A stretch of 64,000 bases of DNA from Melanocharis versteri (taxonomy: Eukaryota; Chordata; Aves; Passeriformes; Melanocharitidae). The position numbers were made by a program, and so were the translations under genes. Position 1 is the first letter of the stretch. Every line of letters begins with the position of its first letter. Positions 1 through 13,500 of this stretch are shown here, in pieces. A model generated the notes under the pieces. The model had not been told where the DNA came from and made no database searches. It saw nothing but the letters and a program-made list of their open reading frames with translations. The DNA is taken from contig VZTG01003234.1 in the NCBI GenBank assembly GCA_013397845.1, positions 214,250-278,249 of the forward strand. Reading direction: 5' to 3'.

Positions 1-1434
1 CAATAACAGCTCTCTAGTTTGGACCTGGCATTAAGGCAGCTCATTAAAAAGCAAAAGAGGATGTCTGAGTGTTATGAGCAATTTTCCTGAACAAACTAAT
101 ATATTTGAATTTAATCTGCTTTCTCCACAGTCCTGCAGAAATAGTAATTTCTGATACTGTATCTCATCAGCCTTCCAAAATTTGGCAGAAGCTAGAGGGG
201 CAAAAAAAAAATCATTATAATGTTCTACCTAACCCCCCACAGATGCCTGAAATCACCACTTTGGGGGTGTTCTTCTAATGAGAATAAACAAGCAAGTACA
301 TCTGTAATGGAAGACTGATTTAAAATAACCCTTTCTTTTTCCTAAACAGATCTTTCTTATATTGGTGATAAATATATATAAGAATCCTAGGGTATTTGCA
401 TTTATTTTTAGCATATATTTTTACATTTAAAGAATTACTGCTACCTCACACATCATTGGATCTCAATAGCAGATGAAATGACAGCAAAAAAAGAGTCTTG
501 AGCCATTTTCAATACCCAAAGTTCATACAGTAAATTACATGCATAGGCTGTGATACATGCTGAGGAATTACCACTTGAGGCAGAAATACAATTACAAAGG
601 ATAATGCAAATCTATTTTAATTACTGTAATTTAAGGAGTATTTAAAACACACATCTCTGTATTTTTTAATTCACCCAGTTGTCTTGATATAATGCCAAAA
701 TATGTAACCTAATTCAACAAAATTCATGCTGAGATAGTTGCGTAATTACTGTTTTCTTTGCTAAACTTTCATCACAATTTTTCAGACTAAATCTTTTTTT
801 TTTAAAGCAACTAAGTCCAAAGCAGTTATATAGACAGTTAGACAGAACACATTATCTGTCCAAAACAGAGATATTATATTGCAAAACCTACATGTTGTGA
901 AAAGGTTTTCCTTTTTCCTGCATTGGTTAAGGGACTCCTTTCACCAAATTCCACCATTTTGGTGATCTCTGTGACCCTCCCCATTCCAAGGGCACATCAG
1001 AAACAGACCTGTGTGTCTTCTCTAGTTTTGGAGAAATGCAAGAGAAGCAGGAACACCAACATTCTAAACCTTTGATTTCTAATTGCACAAAGAGTTGTGT
1101 AACGTCTGGTTTATTTAAGGCCCAAGTTTCCAATTAAAACTATGTGTTTGAAATCATCACTAGAAATTAACTTAAAATTTAAATTTTTAAGAGTCAATAA
1201 AAACACGTTATTTTAATGTCAATTTAAAAATTTTTAAATACTTTTCAGTATTTTTCCACTTACTAAATAAGAACGTATCTCCAACATATTTCATGCACTG
1301 AAGTGTTAGCAGCAGGTTAATACTACAAAGGAAAAAACTAGACAATATTCATGTTTTCAGAAAAAAGTTTTATATAAATAGATCTAAACTACAAAAGTTG
1401 TGAGCAAGCATTTGCAAAGACCTTGGTGATTTAC
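1..1434 (-). other. Intron downstream of W64
   Basis: AT-rich with homopolymer runs. I see no exon, repeat family or RNA gene. Intronic donor gtaaat at 1434. Confidence 0.8.
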
Positions 1435-1558
1435 CTTGAGCAATAAGATCTTTCCTTAGCAATGGGTAAAGTACAGGCTCCACTCCATCCATTTCCTGTA
1501 TAATAAGTGTTTTCCCAAATCTCACTGCCAGCTCAAGAGCAGTTAGGAAGTTGGGGTC
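1435..1558 (-). CDS. DYNC2H1: DYNC2H1 exon W64, AAA5, last exon visible
   Basis: 124 nt, phase 0 to 1. Reads DPNFLTALELAVRFGKTLII, EMDGVEPVLYPLLRKDLI and ends AQ plus one base. The next expected segment (human RYVVQIGDK region) is not present in 1-1434, so it lies outside the window. Confidence 0.97.
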
Positions 1559-4500
1559 CTGGTTAAATAAAAATGCATTCCTTTGATTCATGCTTTTTTG
1601 AAAAATGTAAACACTTCAGAATGAGTAGGAAGGCATTACACCAAATAGTCCAAATCTAAAAATCAGTAGTATAGATGAAAAATCCTGTTAGAGGCACATG
1701 ATACTTCAGGGTTTAGCCACAAATGTTTAGTTTAAATAAACTTGATCTACTGAGCTACTGACATAGAGAAAACTTATTTAACATGCCTAGATCTTCAAGT
1801 GCTCCATCAGAAGAGAGCAGGCTCACCATCATGTCTGCCAGGTGCACCTTAAAGTCCTGCTCAGGTCTCGTATCTCAAATTTTAATAGGTAGCTATGTCT
1901 CAAAACTGAACCAAGCACAGCATCCACATTATTAAGAGGTCTACATGCAGCCCTTCGTTGCAAACAGGTGTTTAAACATGCATGTGGTACTTAGGATCCC
2001 ATTAGTCAACAGAGATCCCGGACAATACAGACAACAGAGGCTAAAAGGTAATCAGGCCAATCAGCTAGCAGGAGAAAAAATCAATTACCCAAAGATATGT
2101 TATCTACTACCATCAAAGAGTATTTACAAGGCTTACACAGAGCCAGCAGGGATCTGTGCAAGACCTACATGCTGTTGAAACAGCATTTTGAGGCCAGCTG
2201 GGGTTCAATAAGACTTGTGAATAGCACCAGATGCCTGCCTATGTGTGTGCAACTGAGCCGCACCTCGCTACTCAGGTAAACAGCTACAGGTACACAATGA
2301 ATTTCAGGTACCTTAGTCTCAAACGGAAACCAAATTTACTCTTTCCAATGTAGATAATACAACCAACAATCATAGGGAGTAAGTGTATATGTACTCCTGA
2401 AATCCAGTGAACTGCAACCAAGTATACAAAAGATCTCTCTATTTGAAAACCTTTTACTATCTTCCTCTTAGCAGGTAATATGATATTCTTGGAGACAGTA
2501 TCACAAAGAGGCTAACTTGTAGAAATAATACCAGATGTTGAGCCTCCATTCTTAAATAACCTAGAACTCTGTGAGGAATTGTATGCTTCACAGAATATAA
2601 ATTCATTTTTGGTGACTGCAATCACACACCTTTAAAAACTACTCTGTAAAATCTGGAATAGAGAAAGCTCTAACAAAAAAGACCAAGAGTAAATACTGCA
2701 CCTGTTGGTTAATAACTTCCAAACGTGTTTCCTTCAAATGTGTCTTCAACCATTCAGTAGCTCGGAAAGAAGGGTCTATCAAAAATGGGCAAACTTTACT
2801 CTAGGGAAAAAAAAAATACAACTATGTTTACTAAAATCTATTTTAAGAATAAAATTGGAATCCTTTCTTTATTTCCCCAAATTAATGGAATATATATTTT
2901 AAAATCTTTTTTAATTAACAAACTATTGAGAAAAACAATAACAGACTAGGAAATTTATATCTTTCATTTTATCTCCTCTAAAAAAAAAAAGGAGAGCACT
3001 CAAATCCAAAATTCTCAGATGTTGGTCCTGCTGAAGTTAGGCAGTTCTTCACCTTCTCTTAAAAACAGGAGTCTATTCAATGAGTATAATCTACGGCTTT
3101 TGTTATTCACAACTGCTTTTAAACTTAGAGGAATTATTAGTTTTCCTTTTTCTTCCTCTGGTGGGCAAAGCTACAATACTTCTGGGTTTCGACCTCATTG
3201 CATTTTAGAAAGAATCATGAATATAAGTATTTTGCAGGCACAAAGCTACACTCTGTCCAGTACATCCATGTCTCTCGTGCTGAGGATCACACAACCGGAC
3301 CCAGGATTCCAGGCGTGGCCTCACCAGTACCAAGTGAAGAGGAGGGATCACCTCCCTCGACCTGCTGCCGACACATTGCCTACAGCTGCCCAGGATACCA
3401 CTGACCTTCTCCTTGGCAAGAGCCCACGAACAACCTGATGTCCACCAGGACCATCAGGTTCTTTTCTGCAAATCTGCTTTGCAACTGGTTGGTCCTCAGC
3501 ACACGTTGCTACATGGAGCTGTTACAACCCAGGTGCAGGACTGTGTAATTCCCCTCCCTGAACTTCATGAGGTTCCTGTCAGCCCATTTCTCCAGTCTGT
3601 CAAGGACCCTCTGGGCCTTAACTTTACCCTCTTGTCTATCAGAGACTCAGTCATAGAATGGCTTGGGTTGGAAAGTCCCTTAAATATCACCTACTTCCAC
3701 CCCCCCTGCCACAGGCAGGGATGCTACTCACTAGATTAGGTTGCCCATGGTCCCATCCAAGCTGACCTTGAGCACTTCCAGGGATGGGGCATCCACAGCT
3801 CCTCTGGGCAACCCGTGCCAGTGCCTCACTACACTCTAAGTAAAGAATTTTTTCCTAACATCTAATCTAAATCTTTCTTCATCTAGTTTATAACCATTCT
3901 CCCTTCTCCTCTTATTATCTGCCCATGTAAAGACTTGCTCTCCCTCTTTTTTGTAAGTCGTCTTAAAGTACTGAAAAACGCCACAGTGGGGTGTCCCCAA
4001 AGCCTTCTCTTCTCCAAGCTGTACAACCTCAGCTCTCCCAGCCTATCCTCATAGCAGAAATAGTCCAGCCTTTGGATCATCTTGGTGTATCAGCCACATC
4101 TCCCAGTTTTATTTCGGAAAACTTGCTGAAGGTTTAAACGTATTTTCAACAATTCTCTGGTTTGGTCTGATAGAAAAGCATTTCCAAGTTCGGGGCTATT
4201 TTTAGATCGAGTTCCAGTATTTCAAACTCAGTAACTACAGAGATATCAAACTGAAAGACAGGGGAACATGATCAGTATCAAGAATAAAAAGATGATGAGC
4301 ACGAAAGGCTGAGAACTGTACTATAGATCACATTGGTAAAATACCATGTCCAATTTCAGCTTCACAAGGATGCTGAAAAAAACTGTACACAAAGAAAATT
4401 ATTTGACCTGATTGAGTGCTTCAAAAAGCTCTTTACATACTGTGAGATTTTTAAGAGCTCAATCTATTCAACTAAGGAAGAAGATGAAAATAAGTTTTTA

Positions 4501-7500
4501 TTATAGCATATAAATAGCTTTAATAGTACAAGACAGTATTTTTGAAAAGCTTTTTAATCAAACAGAGAAAAGAATATGTAGACCTACTAAAAGGATGATA
4601 TAGCAAAATAAATTCAAATTGGAGAAAAATCAGTAACTAATTTCAATCATAAATCATCTAAGCAAATCACCTGTAGCAAATGCAGATTCTCTTCATGCCA
4701 TTAAATATTTACTTGTTAGCAGATCTAATAAATTACTAGATTATTACATACATAATCATATATTATGTATTATATATCTAAATATAACTATATGATAAAA
4801 CAGAATATTTTCCTTTTCTCAAGTATTATTAGCTATATATATATATAGGTCTTTATATATATATATATAGGTCTTTAAAGGTATCTGCATATAGCCTTTT
4901 CCTTTTTCTGAGAAAAAAAGTAATAGAAATTATATACCAAAGTGAGCATATATAGGACATAATCTTCTACCGATTGTATAAGTGTTAACAACTATCTACA
5001 TTTTAAGCCTGAATAGATTGATATGGAATAAAACAGTAAAAGCAAAAATAAAAACACGTATTTTCTTTAACTGCTTTTTTTTCCTTTTGCTACAAAATAT
5101 CCATTGTTACATAAGTGTTTATTTCTCTGTGTGTGCTCTGTGATGCCAATAAATAACACGAATGAAATAGTTCAAGTTGCTATGTTACTGAAATCAGTAA
5201 AAAATTTAAATACTTCCAAGACAAGACAAGAAAGCAAATTTACCTGCAAGATGACAAGAGCATTTTCTATTGAAAGGTCATCTGAAGGCAAACCTTCACT
5301 TTTCCAAACTAACTCCTCACTTTCTGTACACAAGAACCGCCGTAAATCAAACTCTGACAAATGAAAGTGTAAGTTTCTGTCATCATTTAGTCTGCATAAT
5401 TTTAAAGCATTTACCAGTCTATACAGAACAGAGACTTCGTCTAACAGAGTGCAAGCCTGTAGATTTCCCTTTAATCTATTATTTTATTGCTTTTATTGAA
5501 CTTATTATTAATAAGTAGTTGATGTAATAGAAATATTTAATAGTTTTGCTAACACACAGATAAAAATGATTACTGAAAAAGCAGAAGCATTCAGAATGCA
5601 CTGGAAAATTTACAACAGTTAATGTGAACACATTCATTTTTCTAAACTTTTCTTTTTAAGCAAGGACTATAAAGATACAATTATTTATAAATATTTATAA
5701 TCTTAATAATTTCATAGAATGATTCTAAGAAATAGTCTGTCAGTATGTAGAAACATTTATCGAGTAAGAAAACGTCACTTCTCATCTGTGAGCACAAAGA
5801 CAATTGAGACTGTTCATTAGAACTAACTGGCATTTCTCACTTCCTCAATCAAGTTTAATTACTTGCACGCAGACACTGACAAACACACACACGAAATTAC
5901 TTTCAAGGCCTGCTGATTTGGTCCATTCATCCAAGCTGTTTTTCCTCTGATCCTCAGGAGCAGCAGAAAGATACGTAATAAATGCAGCTGCTAACTGAGC
6001 TCTTTTAGGCAACGTAGCCAGGTCATCTGTTATCTCTGACACCTTCAAAAAGAAGAGTACAGAACGTATAGGTGTTTGGAAAACAAAAACTGCATTAATA
6101 CATCTCATCACTTACTAAAATGTCAGAATTAAGTTTACCCACCGTTGGTAATACAGTTGAGACAGCTTCTCTTCTTGCATTTCAGCTATCTATACCTAGC
6201 TGAGACACACATGGAGGTATGGGAAAAATTCCTTTTAGCCCTCGGCTAAGGCATGGACAGATATTTCTGAGAATGTAGCTGTCAAAAATCCATTAATTTG
6301 ATGACCAGTTCAATTTATTAGCAAACGGATAAATAGTATTATAGTAAGAAAAATAAGAAATATGTGATCCTAGTCACAGTCGGGCTATAAGTATAACTTA
6401 CAATATCTATACAGACAATAAATATTTTATGCAACTGTTATACTTACTGTTATTAACTGCACACTTACATGACAAAGTACATTCATCATGTATCTTCAAA
6501 TAATTTATCTGCATTAAATCAACTCTGCTTTGAAATGTTCCAGTATTTTGGAGAAAAATACAGTGTATCAACATCATATGTGACTGCCATAATTGGTTTC
6601 AAAGTCCTGTCACTTTTTCTTTTACTTTAATCAAATTGACATTAAAAAGAAATGCTGATACACGAAATAAAGGCAACTTTTATTGCTTTCTCCTTACTTT
6701 AAAGGGAGACAAATACTGCATTTTTATTGTCTACATTACAGGATGAGTTCCCAATTAATCTATCTGTTAGTTTAGTCTACAGCATACCATTAATAGATAG
6801 TCTGAATTTTCTAATGTACCAGGGTGAAAAACCGAGGAATCACTTTTTGAAGCATTTAAACTCTGGGGTTCAAATATATCCAGTCCTTACTATAGCAGAT
6901 GGAATAGCTGTCAAGTGACTTTCAGAGGAAAACCTTCCATTTTTTTCCAGTATGGTGGTCAACCTACAAGAAGGATTCATCTGACCTTAACTTTGGTTCC
7001 TCAAAATGCAGGCATTTAGTCTAATTGTTGAGGCTTTTTTCAGTATCAGTGGAGAGACAGGACCATGTATCTCTGCATGAAGATTTCTTCTGCTTTAGGG
7101 TACTCATGAAAGTTACTTACAGTTTTCTGGATGTGACAGCTATTTTCAGCTTATATATATCTTCAGTTTTTCCTTTTTGTTTCAGGCTGTAGAAGGGCCT
7201 GTGTCTCCAAAGACTTGACAGTTTCTCTCAAATATATCATCTGAGTAAACAATATATGCTTACCTTCCCTACTTTAGCAGCAGAAAAGTCCCAAGCATTT
7301 AAGTGAAGACTTCAAAAGCAACCCATCATTTTGGGTAGACCTACATCTGCATTTCCAACATTGATGCCATAAAGGAGATACATTTTAAGACTGTGATTGT
7401 TTAAAATCTGCCCCTTTTGGCTGTATCTCAAGTTGGAGAGTACAACTGCTGACATGTTCAGCCATCATAACAATTACATTCTTGTGACTGAAAACCAGCA

Positions 7501-10500
7501 CAGAATTTTGTATGTTTTTTATCAAATACTGGGGGATTTTTACACGTTTGGTAGTGAGGTGATAAGTATGGTGAAGTAAAAAGAAGTTTCAGAAAGAAGG
7601 AAAGCTTTATTTTCTAACAAGAAATCAAAAAATGTGCACTGGGAGACATGCAGAATAGCAGTAACTCACATTCTCCAAACAGTGCAAAAATTGTATTTTC
7701 AAATTATTAGCTATAAAATGTACTTTTGAAAATTTTCACTAACCTGAGTGCTCCATCTTTTGTGCTCCCTATCGAGTTGATTTATCAGTACCTCTGCAGC
7801 TTTCAATGTTTTCTGAGCTTTACTTAGTTCTGCTTCAAGTTTTGCTGCTTCTGTTGTTCTATTCTGGAACCTGTAAAACAAATACTCTTTGTAATTGCTA
7901 TCATGAACTACTAAACTTACGAACAGTTATTTTCAAGGAAGTTCAATTGATTGAATTTGTAATGAATGCCTTGCTTATTGTTAACAAAGAACACAACTGC
8001 AGCAGTTCCTCTTTTATACCTCCTGCTTCTAATTGGCAGATGGGCTTATTAGACTTTTAGCTAACAAAATTTAGATAGATGCCCAGGTGAGATTTAAAAA
8101 TAGATTTGAAATACAGACTATAATGTCTGAAGATCATTCCTTCTTCTACTTAAACAGCCTGACAATTTTAGTGATTCTGTAAAGTTTTACTCTGCACCTA
8201 GTCAGGGCAACATCAGGCTAAATGACAAACCATACATTTGCAACTATTTGGTAAATTTTATCGATTAAATGTTTAAAAAAGAGCATTACTAATTCACATG
8301 GATGACTCCAGTTCAATTCACAATTCACAGCAGTCTATTTTGTAAACGAAACCCAAGTAAGAACGTGTCCTAAAAACCAGGCATGGTTTAGGTATTATTT
8401 CGTAATGTTCAATGTCTAATTAGTTTGGTTAATATTTAAAATAATTAATACATTTAATCCACCTATTCAAAGTAATATATTTATATATTACTTTATAAAT
8501 ATATAATATATGGTATATAAAGTAATATATTTAACTCTAATATACAGTATTTAATTAATCTAATAAATCACCATATAGTTGATTTACAAGAATTCAAGAA
8601 TTATACTTTTTTTTATTTTTGAAGACTACAGAACATGACTTTTAGTAATGTGTACATATGTCAGGTTGCAAAGTATCTCCTATATTAAGTACAAAATAAA
8701 AACATCAAACTAAAAAACTTGTATTAAACAGAATTTGTAGGAAGTATAAACGTCTACCAGATCTATTTTTATGCCACTGTGAGTCATATACTTGGTAAGA
8801 GGCTAGGAAAAAAGGAGATAGCTAACTAGCTAACTGTCAGAAAAATAGGCCACCCTAAAAGAAATAGAACTGCCTCTCTTCAAGCTGTGATCAGAGGAAG
8901 TTTTGTACAGGAATGTTTCCAAAGTCCTAAGGAGTCCCTGAAGTCGTCTGTGATTCAGAAACGTACTGTTTACCTTCCACATCTACAATGGCAACAATAA
9001 AGGCCACCAACACAAGGCACTAGTGAGAAGCAGGTACTTTTAAGGAGCATTTATTTCATCTGATCAAGGAGATGAACTGTAATCTAATAGTATTTATCTC
9101 CTCTGAGAGTATAGATAGCCTAAGCATCACTAATTCTGACGTAAATATCTTGCAGTACAGGAAGTTACATTTCCTTAGATAAAATTCGTTATTCATACTG
9201 CAAAATAATCAATGTTTTTTATTTATATCTTGAAATAAACAAACCCAGCTTACTTGTCTTTCAGTTCCAATACTTTTTGACCAACAGAGTTCAGAAGATC
9301 CTCTAACTTCCGTTTTCTGTCTTCAGTTTTCTTGAGATTACTATAAAAATGTAACATTTATTTAAGACTATGGACTCAAAGGAAAAAAATCAGTAAATAT
9401 AACAGGAAAGTAATTTACATAGAGATAGTTCAGAGACAGTTCTTCCTTGTGTTTTATAGAAAAATACATATTTTCACATGTAAAAGCTCTGAGTACTTCT
9501 CATCACATAGTTTTAAAAATGGAAACCAAACACCCCATTCTTAAAGATCAGAACAAATTCTTCCAATATAGAATTTTAAGACCTGGAAAAACAATCAGTA
9601 CAGATTCTTCAGGTCATGGATGGTCATAGGATAGTGTCTGATCCTTCTGATCCTAAGGAGAAACTGCTAATGCTTGGTACATGACTGAAAAAGGGGAACT
9701 GTATATCTCATATAACAGCATGGGTTTCACTGAGAGAATACATTTTAAGCATACCTGTGATGCTAATTTCTCCCTGGCAGTATTCCGCTGAGACAGTTAA
9801 CTCATGATTGTACAAAAAACATCCACAGCGTAGCTTCCAGGAAAAAGAAACTATTGCACACTTACTTTTTCTGTCTCAGTATGTACATTTTATTGCCTCT
9901 GGATGAGGTTATCTCTTATCTTTTAATAAACTTCAATTCACACAATCACAGAATGGTTGGAGCTGGAAAGCGCCTCTGGAGATGATCTAGTCCAACCCCT
10001 CTGGTCAAGCAGGATTGTGTCCATGCATGTTTATAATATCATCATCAGAGGAGACTCCACAGCCTCTCTGGCAGCTTGTTCCACTGCTCTGTCACCCTCA
10101 AGCAAAGAAGCCTTTCCTCATATTCAGATTCCTCCTTGGCGGCTTTAGTTACACCCACCACCACTAGAATTAAAACCACTTATTTTGTAATAGAGTCTAA
10201 CTTACGCTTCCAAGCCAGCCTTTTCTTTTTCCAAAGGCTGAATTCGTTCTAGGACATGGGAATACTGGATGTTGGCATTCACCCAAGCTGCTAATGGAGC
10301 AGCTGCAGCACTGGCTCGTTTAGCATTCTGAAAAATTCAGTACAAGAAAAGTTGTTGCAAGAAAGTCCTTGAAGTATAATGTAGAAGAGATAAATACAGG
10401 ATAAGTAGCCGCAACAGATTTTCTAGTTACCAACTTAAATATGCTAATAAGCCAACTCTTCTAATGAACTAATCTTTTAAATTGTTACTAAGATTATATC

Positions 10501-13500
10501 ACAGGCCATCAATCCATGTAGAAAACCAGAATGAGTATCTTTACAGCCATGAAGCTAAACTGAAATTAACAAGTTTTAAATTAATGAATGATTTATCAGA
10601 CACGTAGTGTAACAAGGAAGCCAGAGGAGCCAGTTACAATTCCTTGATCTGAGTTTTAATTTATAGCAGTAGCAAAAATCTTTGAGTACTCGACTCCCTA
10701 ATGACTTCTCATCCGACCCATTCTCACTCACCAACCAAATTCTCACTGCTGGAGGCAGTATGCAACAAAATAATATTTTCTACGCTTTATTTCTTTATAC
10801 TGACAAATTCTGTAGGCAGAATTCATTGCTTTTTCTCCAACTTAAGTTCATCCTAAAAATGATGTTGGCAAACCAGGCAATCATGTCTTTTCTTTTGTCT
10901 TTTTTTGGTCTTGTTTTCATTTACGTAATGCAATCAGGAATTACCTTTGGATCAAAAGATGCTCTGTTCTTATAAAGAAGTTCTTCAACACTCTCTCGTA
11001 TTTCTTTTGGAATATTGCGGGCATCAAATGATCCTATGTCCTCCCTTACACTTCTTTTGGCCAAGAAGCTGTAAAAAGATTTAAATAACTAAGTAAAGAA
11101 GAAACAAACATTAAAAACATTATTTCCATATGAAACCAGGAAAGGAATTCTGAGCATACAAGATTCCTGAATACAAGAGAAAGTAGTTCATATTGTAAAT
11201 TAATGTTTAATTTTAAAGGTTAAATAAAATTCTCACCTCTTCATGCTCACCCATGATGTATCAAAAATCCCCATCAGCCGCAGAACTCCCTCTAGAATGT
11301 CTCTGATTATGTCAGGGGGCATCCGTAGCGACCGGATTTCCAACAAAGCCTCTGGCTTTATATTTCCAACGGCTAATTTAGCTTCGCTAACCAGTGGCTT
11401 AAAACATAAAACACATTAAAAAGAGAGATGAGGATACGAGAAACTGAACATTTCCCATTCCAGTTCTCATACATTTTCTTGTTCTTTCTAAATCCTTTAC
11501 TACCTATGAAACTACCATCGAGGCAGATTCATGTTTACAAGTTACTAAAAAATTGCCACTTATTTACTAAGTGATAATAAGTACACTTCCATATAAAACA
11601 ACATAATATAATCCTGACATTGTGATACAGGTATCTTTTAATAATTATGCTATTTACTATTTATAGGCATGACTGAGGATCTCTTTGTAAACATCCATAG
11701 AAGTACAGGCCACAAAAGCTTTCTATTTCCCATAGCTAAACAAATCCTTCACCCTTATCAACAAAGCAACAAAATGGTCTGGTAACCAAAGAAAGTTACA
11801 GATTGTTTTTGAAGACTGTGCACACCTTGCACATACTTTGTATTTATGAAAGACCACAGAATGGGTCTAATCCTGTAGTTCTATGTCACTTTCAATACAA
11901 GGATATAATTCCTTGGTACCTATGATATTTAAAAGGAAAAACTTAAGTTGTTGTACTCCTCCCTTATTCTTTAGAATAAATTTAAAATGGATGGGATGAA
12001 AAATACAGACTAAAAGCAATGACTGAACACACAAACCTCCCAAAAAACCTGATGCGTAACAGCTGTAAAATCTCTTGAACAAGCAGTTTGCTGTAGCATC
12101 ATGAGGACGTATACTTTTCAGGATTTAGTGATAACTTTAAATTATCTCTCACGAAACTATTCCCATTCAGCTGAGAATACCAAGCCCTAGATTACCAGCT
12201 TGATCAAGGCAAAGTAATGTAGTTGGTCTATATAAGATATGAGTAATTGAAAAATATTCCATAAAATCAGCAGAACTCAGCTGTAGAGCATGGCAGCATA
12301 GAAATAGCAGGTGGAGGGGAGATTTGGCTTGAAAACTCTTTCTGTAATTACTGTCTCATAGAACACGAATGCCAAAATGACAATCTCTATTTGCCACATG
12401 GAATACTGTTTTCTAGTGCATAAAAGTTTTAATATCAAAATAAATTAGAGTAAAATTTAAGAATTGCTGGGACAAATTCTGCAAAACCATTTTGCACAGC
12501 AGGACATAAGTCAGATAAAATCAGACTGCAAAAGATTACTTTTCCTTATCAGCTCTTACCTGAACCTCTTTTAGTTCATCTTCAATTTTTCTTTTTCTTT
12601 GTTCTATTTCTGCAGCCTCTTCTGCTATTCGGTGTTTTATTTTTTCCATTTCTGCTTTTTGCTCACTAGCACTCTGTAAAAGAAAAGAATACCTTTAGTT
12701 TGCAAATTTACACATATTTTACTTCTTTAGGTCTCTTATTTCTTTTAGTCTTCATTATAATGATTTGCACAATACCAATTACAATAAAATATCTGAGTCA
12801 CTCTGATATTCGGCAGGCTGGCTAGGTAAATAAACTATATGGAATAAGCATCATTTTGCTTTTACTGTGTCCTTCCCTTTCTTTACCACAGACCAGACCT
12901 GTACCTCTATCTTTGAGGCTCATTATGACTTTTTTCCCCTTGCTTCTCATTTTCCATTCCTTACCAAGATGTCAGCATTCCTCTAAAAGCATAAGAGTGA
13001 CAGCCTCTGTAACATTCGTGCTACATTTGAAAGTATTATTTTCCTATCATTGTCCTTGTCCTGCTCCCACTTCTATTTCAATTTCTTTAACAACACCATT
13101 AAAACACTCTTTTTCTACCATGTTCATAAAAGCAGCAGTTGTACTGGAACTACAGCGTATTAGCCTAGAATTACTAATCATGGAATGGTTTCTTTACTTG
13201 TAATTTTGTGCGAGTCTGTCTGTAAGGATACTTGTCTTACATCCTACATGCATATTGTAAGTTGTTTGGGTTTACATGTTGTTTTTTTTTTCCTGGATTT
13301 GTAGTGTGCCTACCACTGTCTACAGGCAGACAGTAGCTATTAGCCATCTCCAGGAATCCTAGACACTTCAGTACAACAATTAATACCTAGTATATAAAAC
13401 TGTAATAGAAAGGACCATACATGTCTTTTATCCATTGAGGATAAATGTATAAAATGCATAAAATAAAATGCTAATATTCTAGGCTCAGATCACCTAAAAG

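Larger units (their letters stand above)
2801..5243 (-). other. Intron W62-W63
   Basis: 2.4 kb. Holds the two head-to-tail CR1 fragments (3265-4110) and the AT repeat near 4840. The remainder is unremarkable AT-rich sequence. Confidence 0.8.

Noticed and set aside
3019..3739. Overlapping plus-strand open frames of 108-139 codons
   Set aside because: They lie across the CR1 fragments and unique intron, with no domain or conserved motif. Transposon-derived chance frames.
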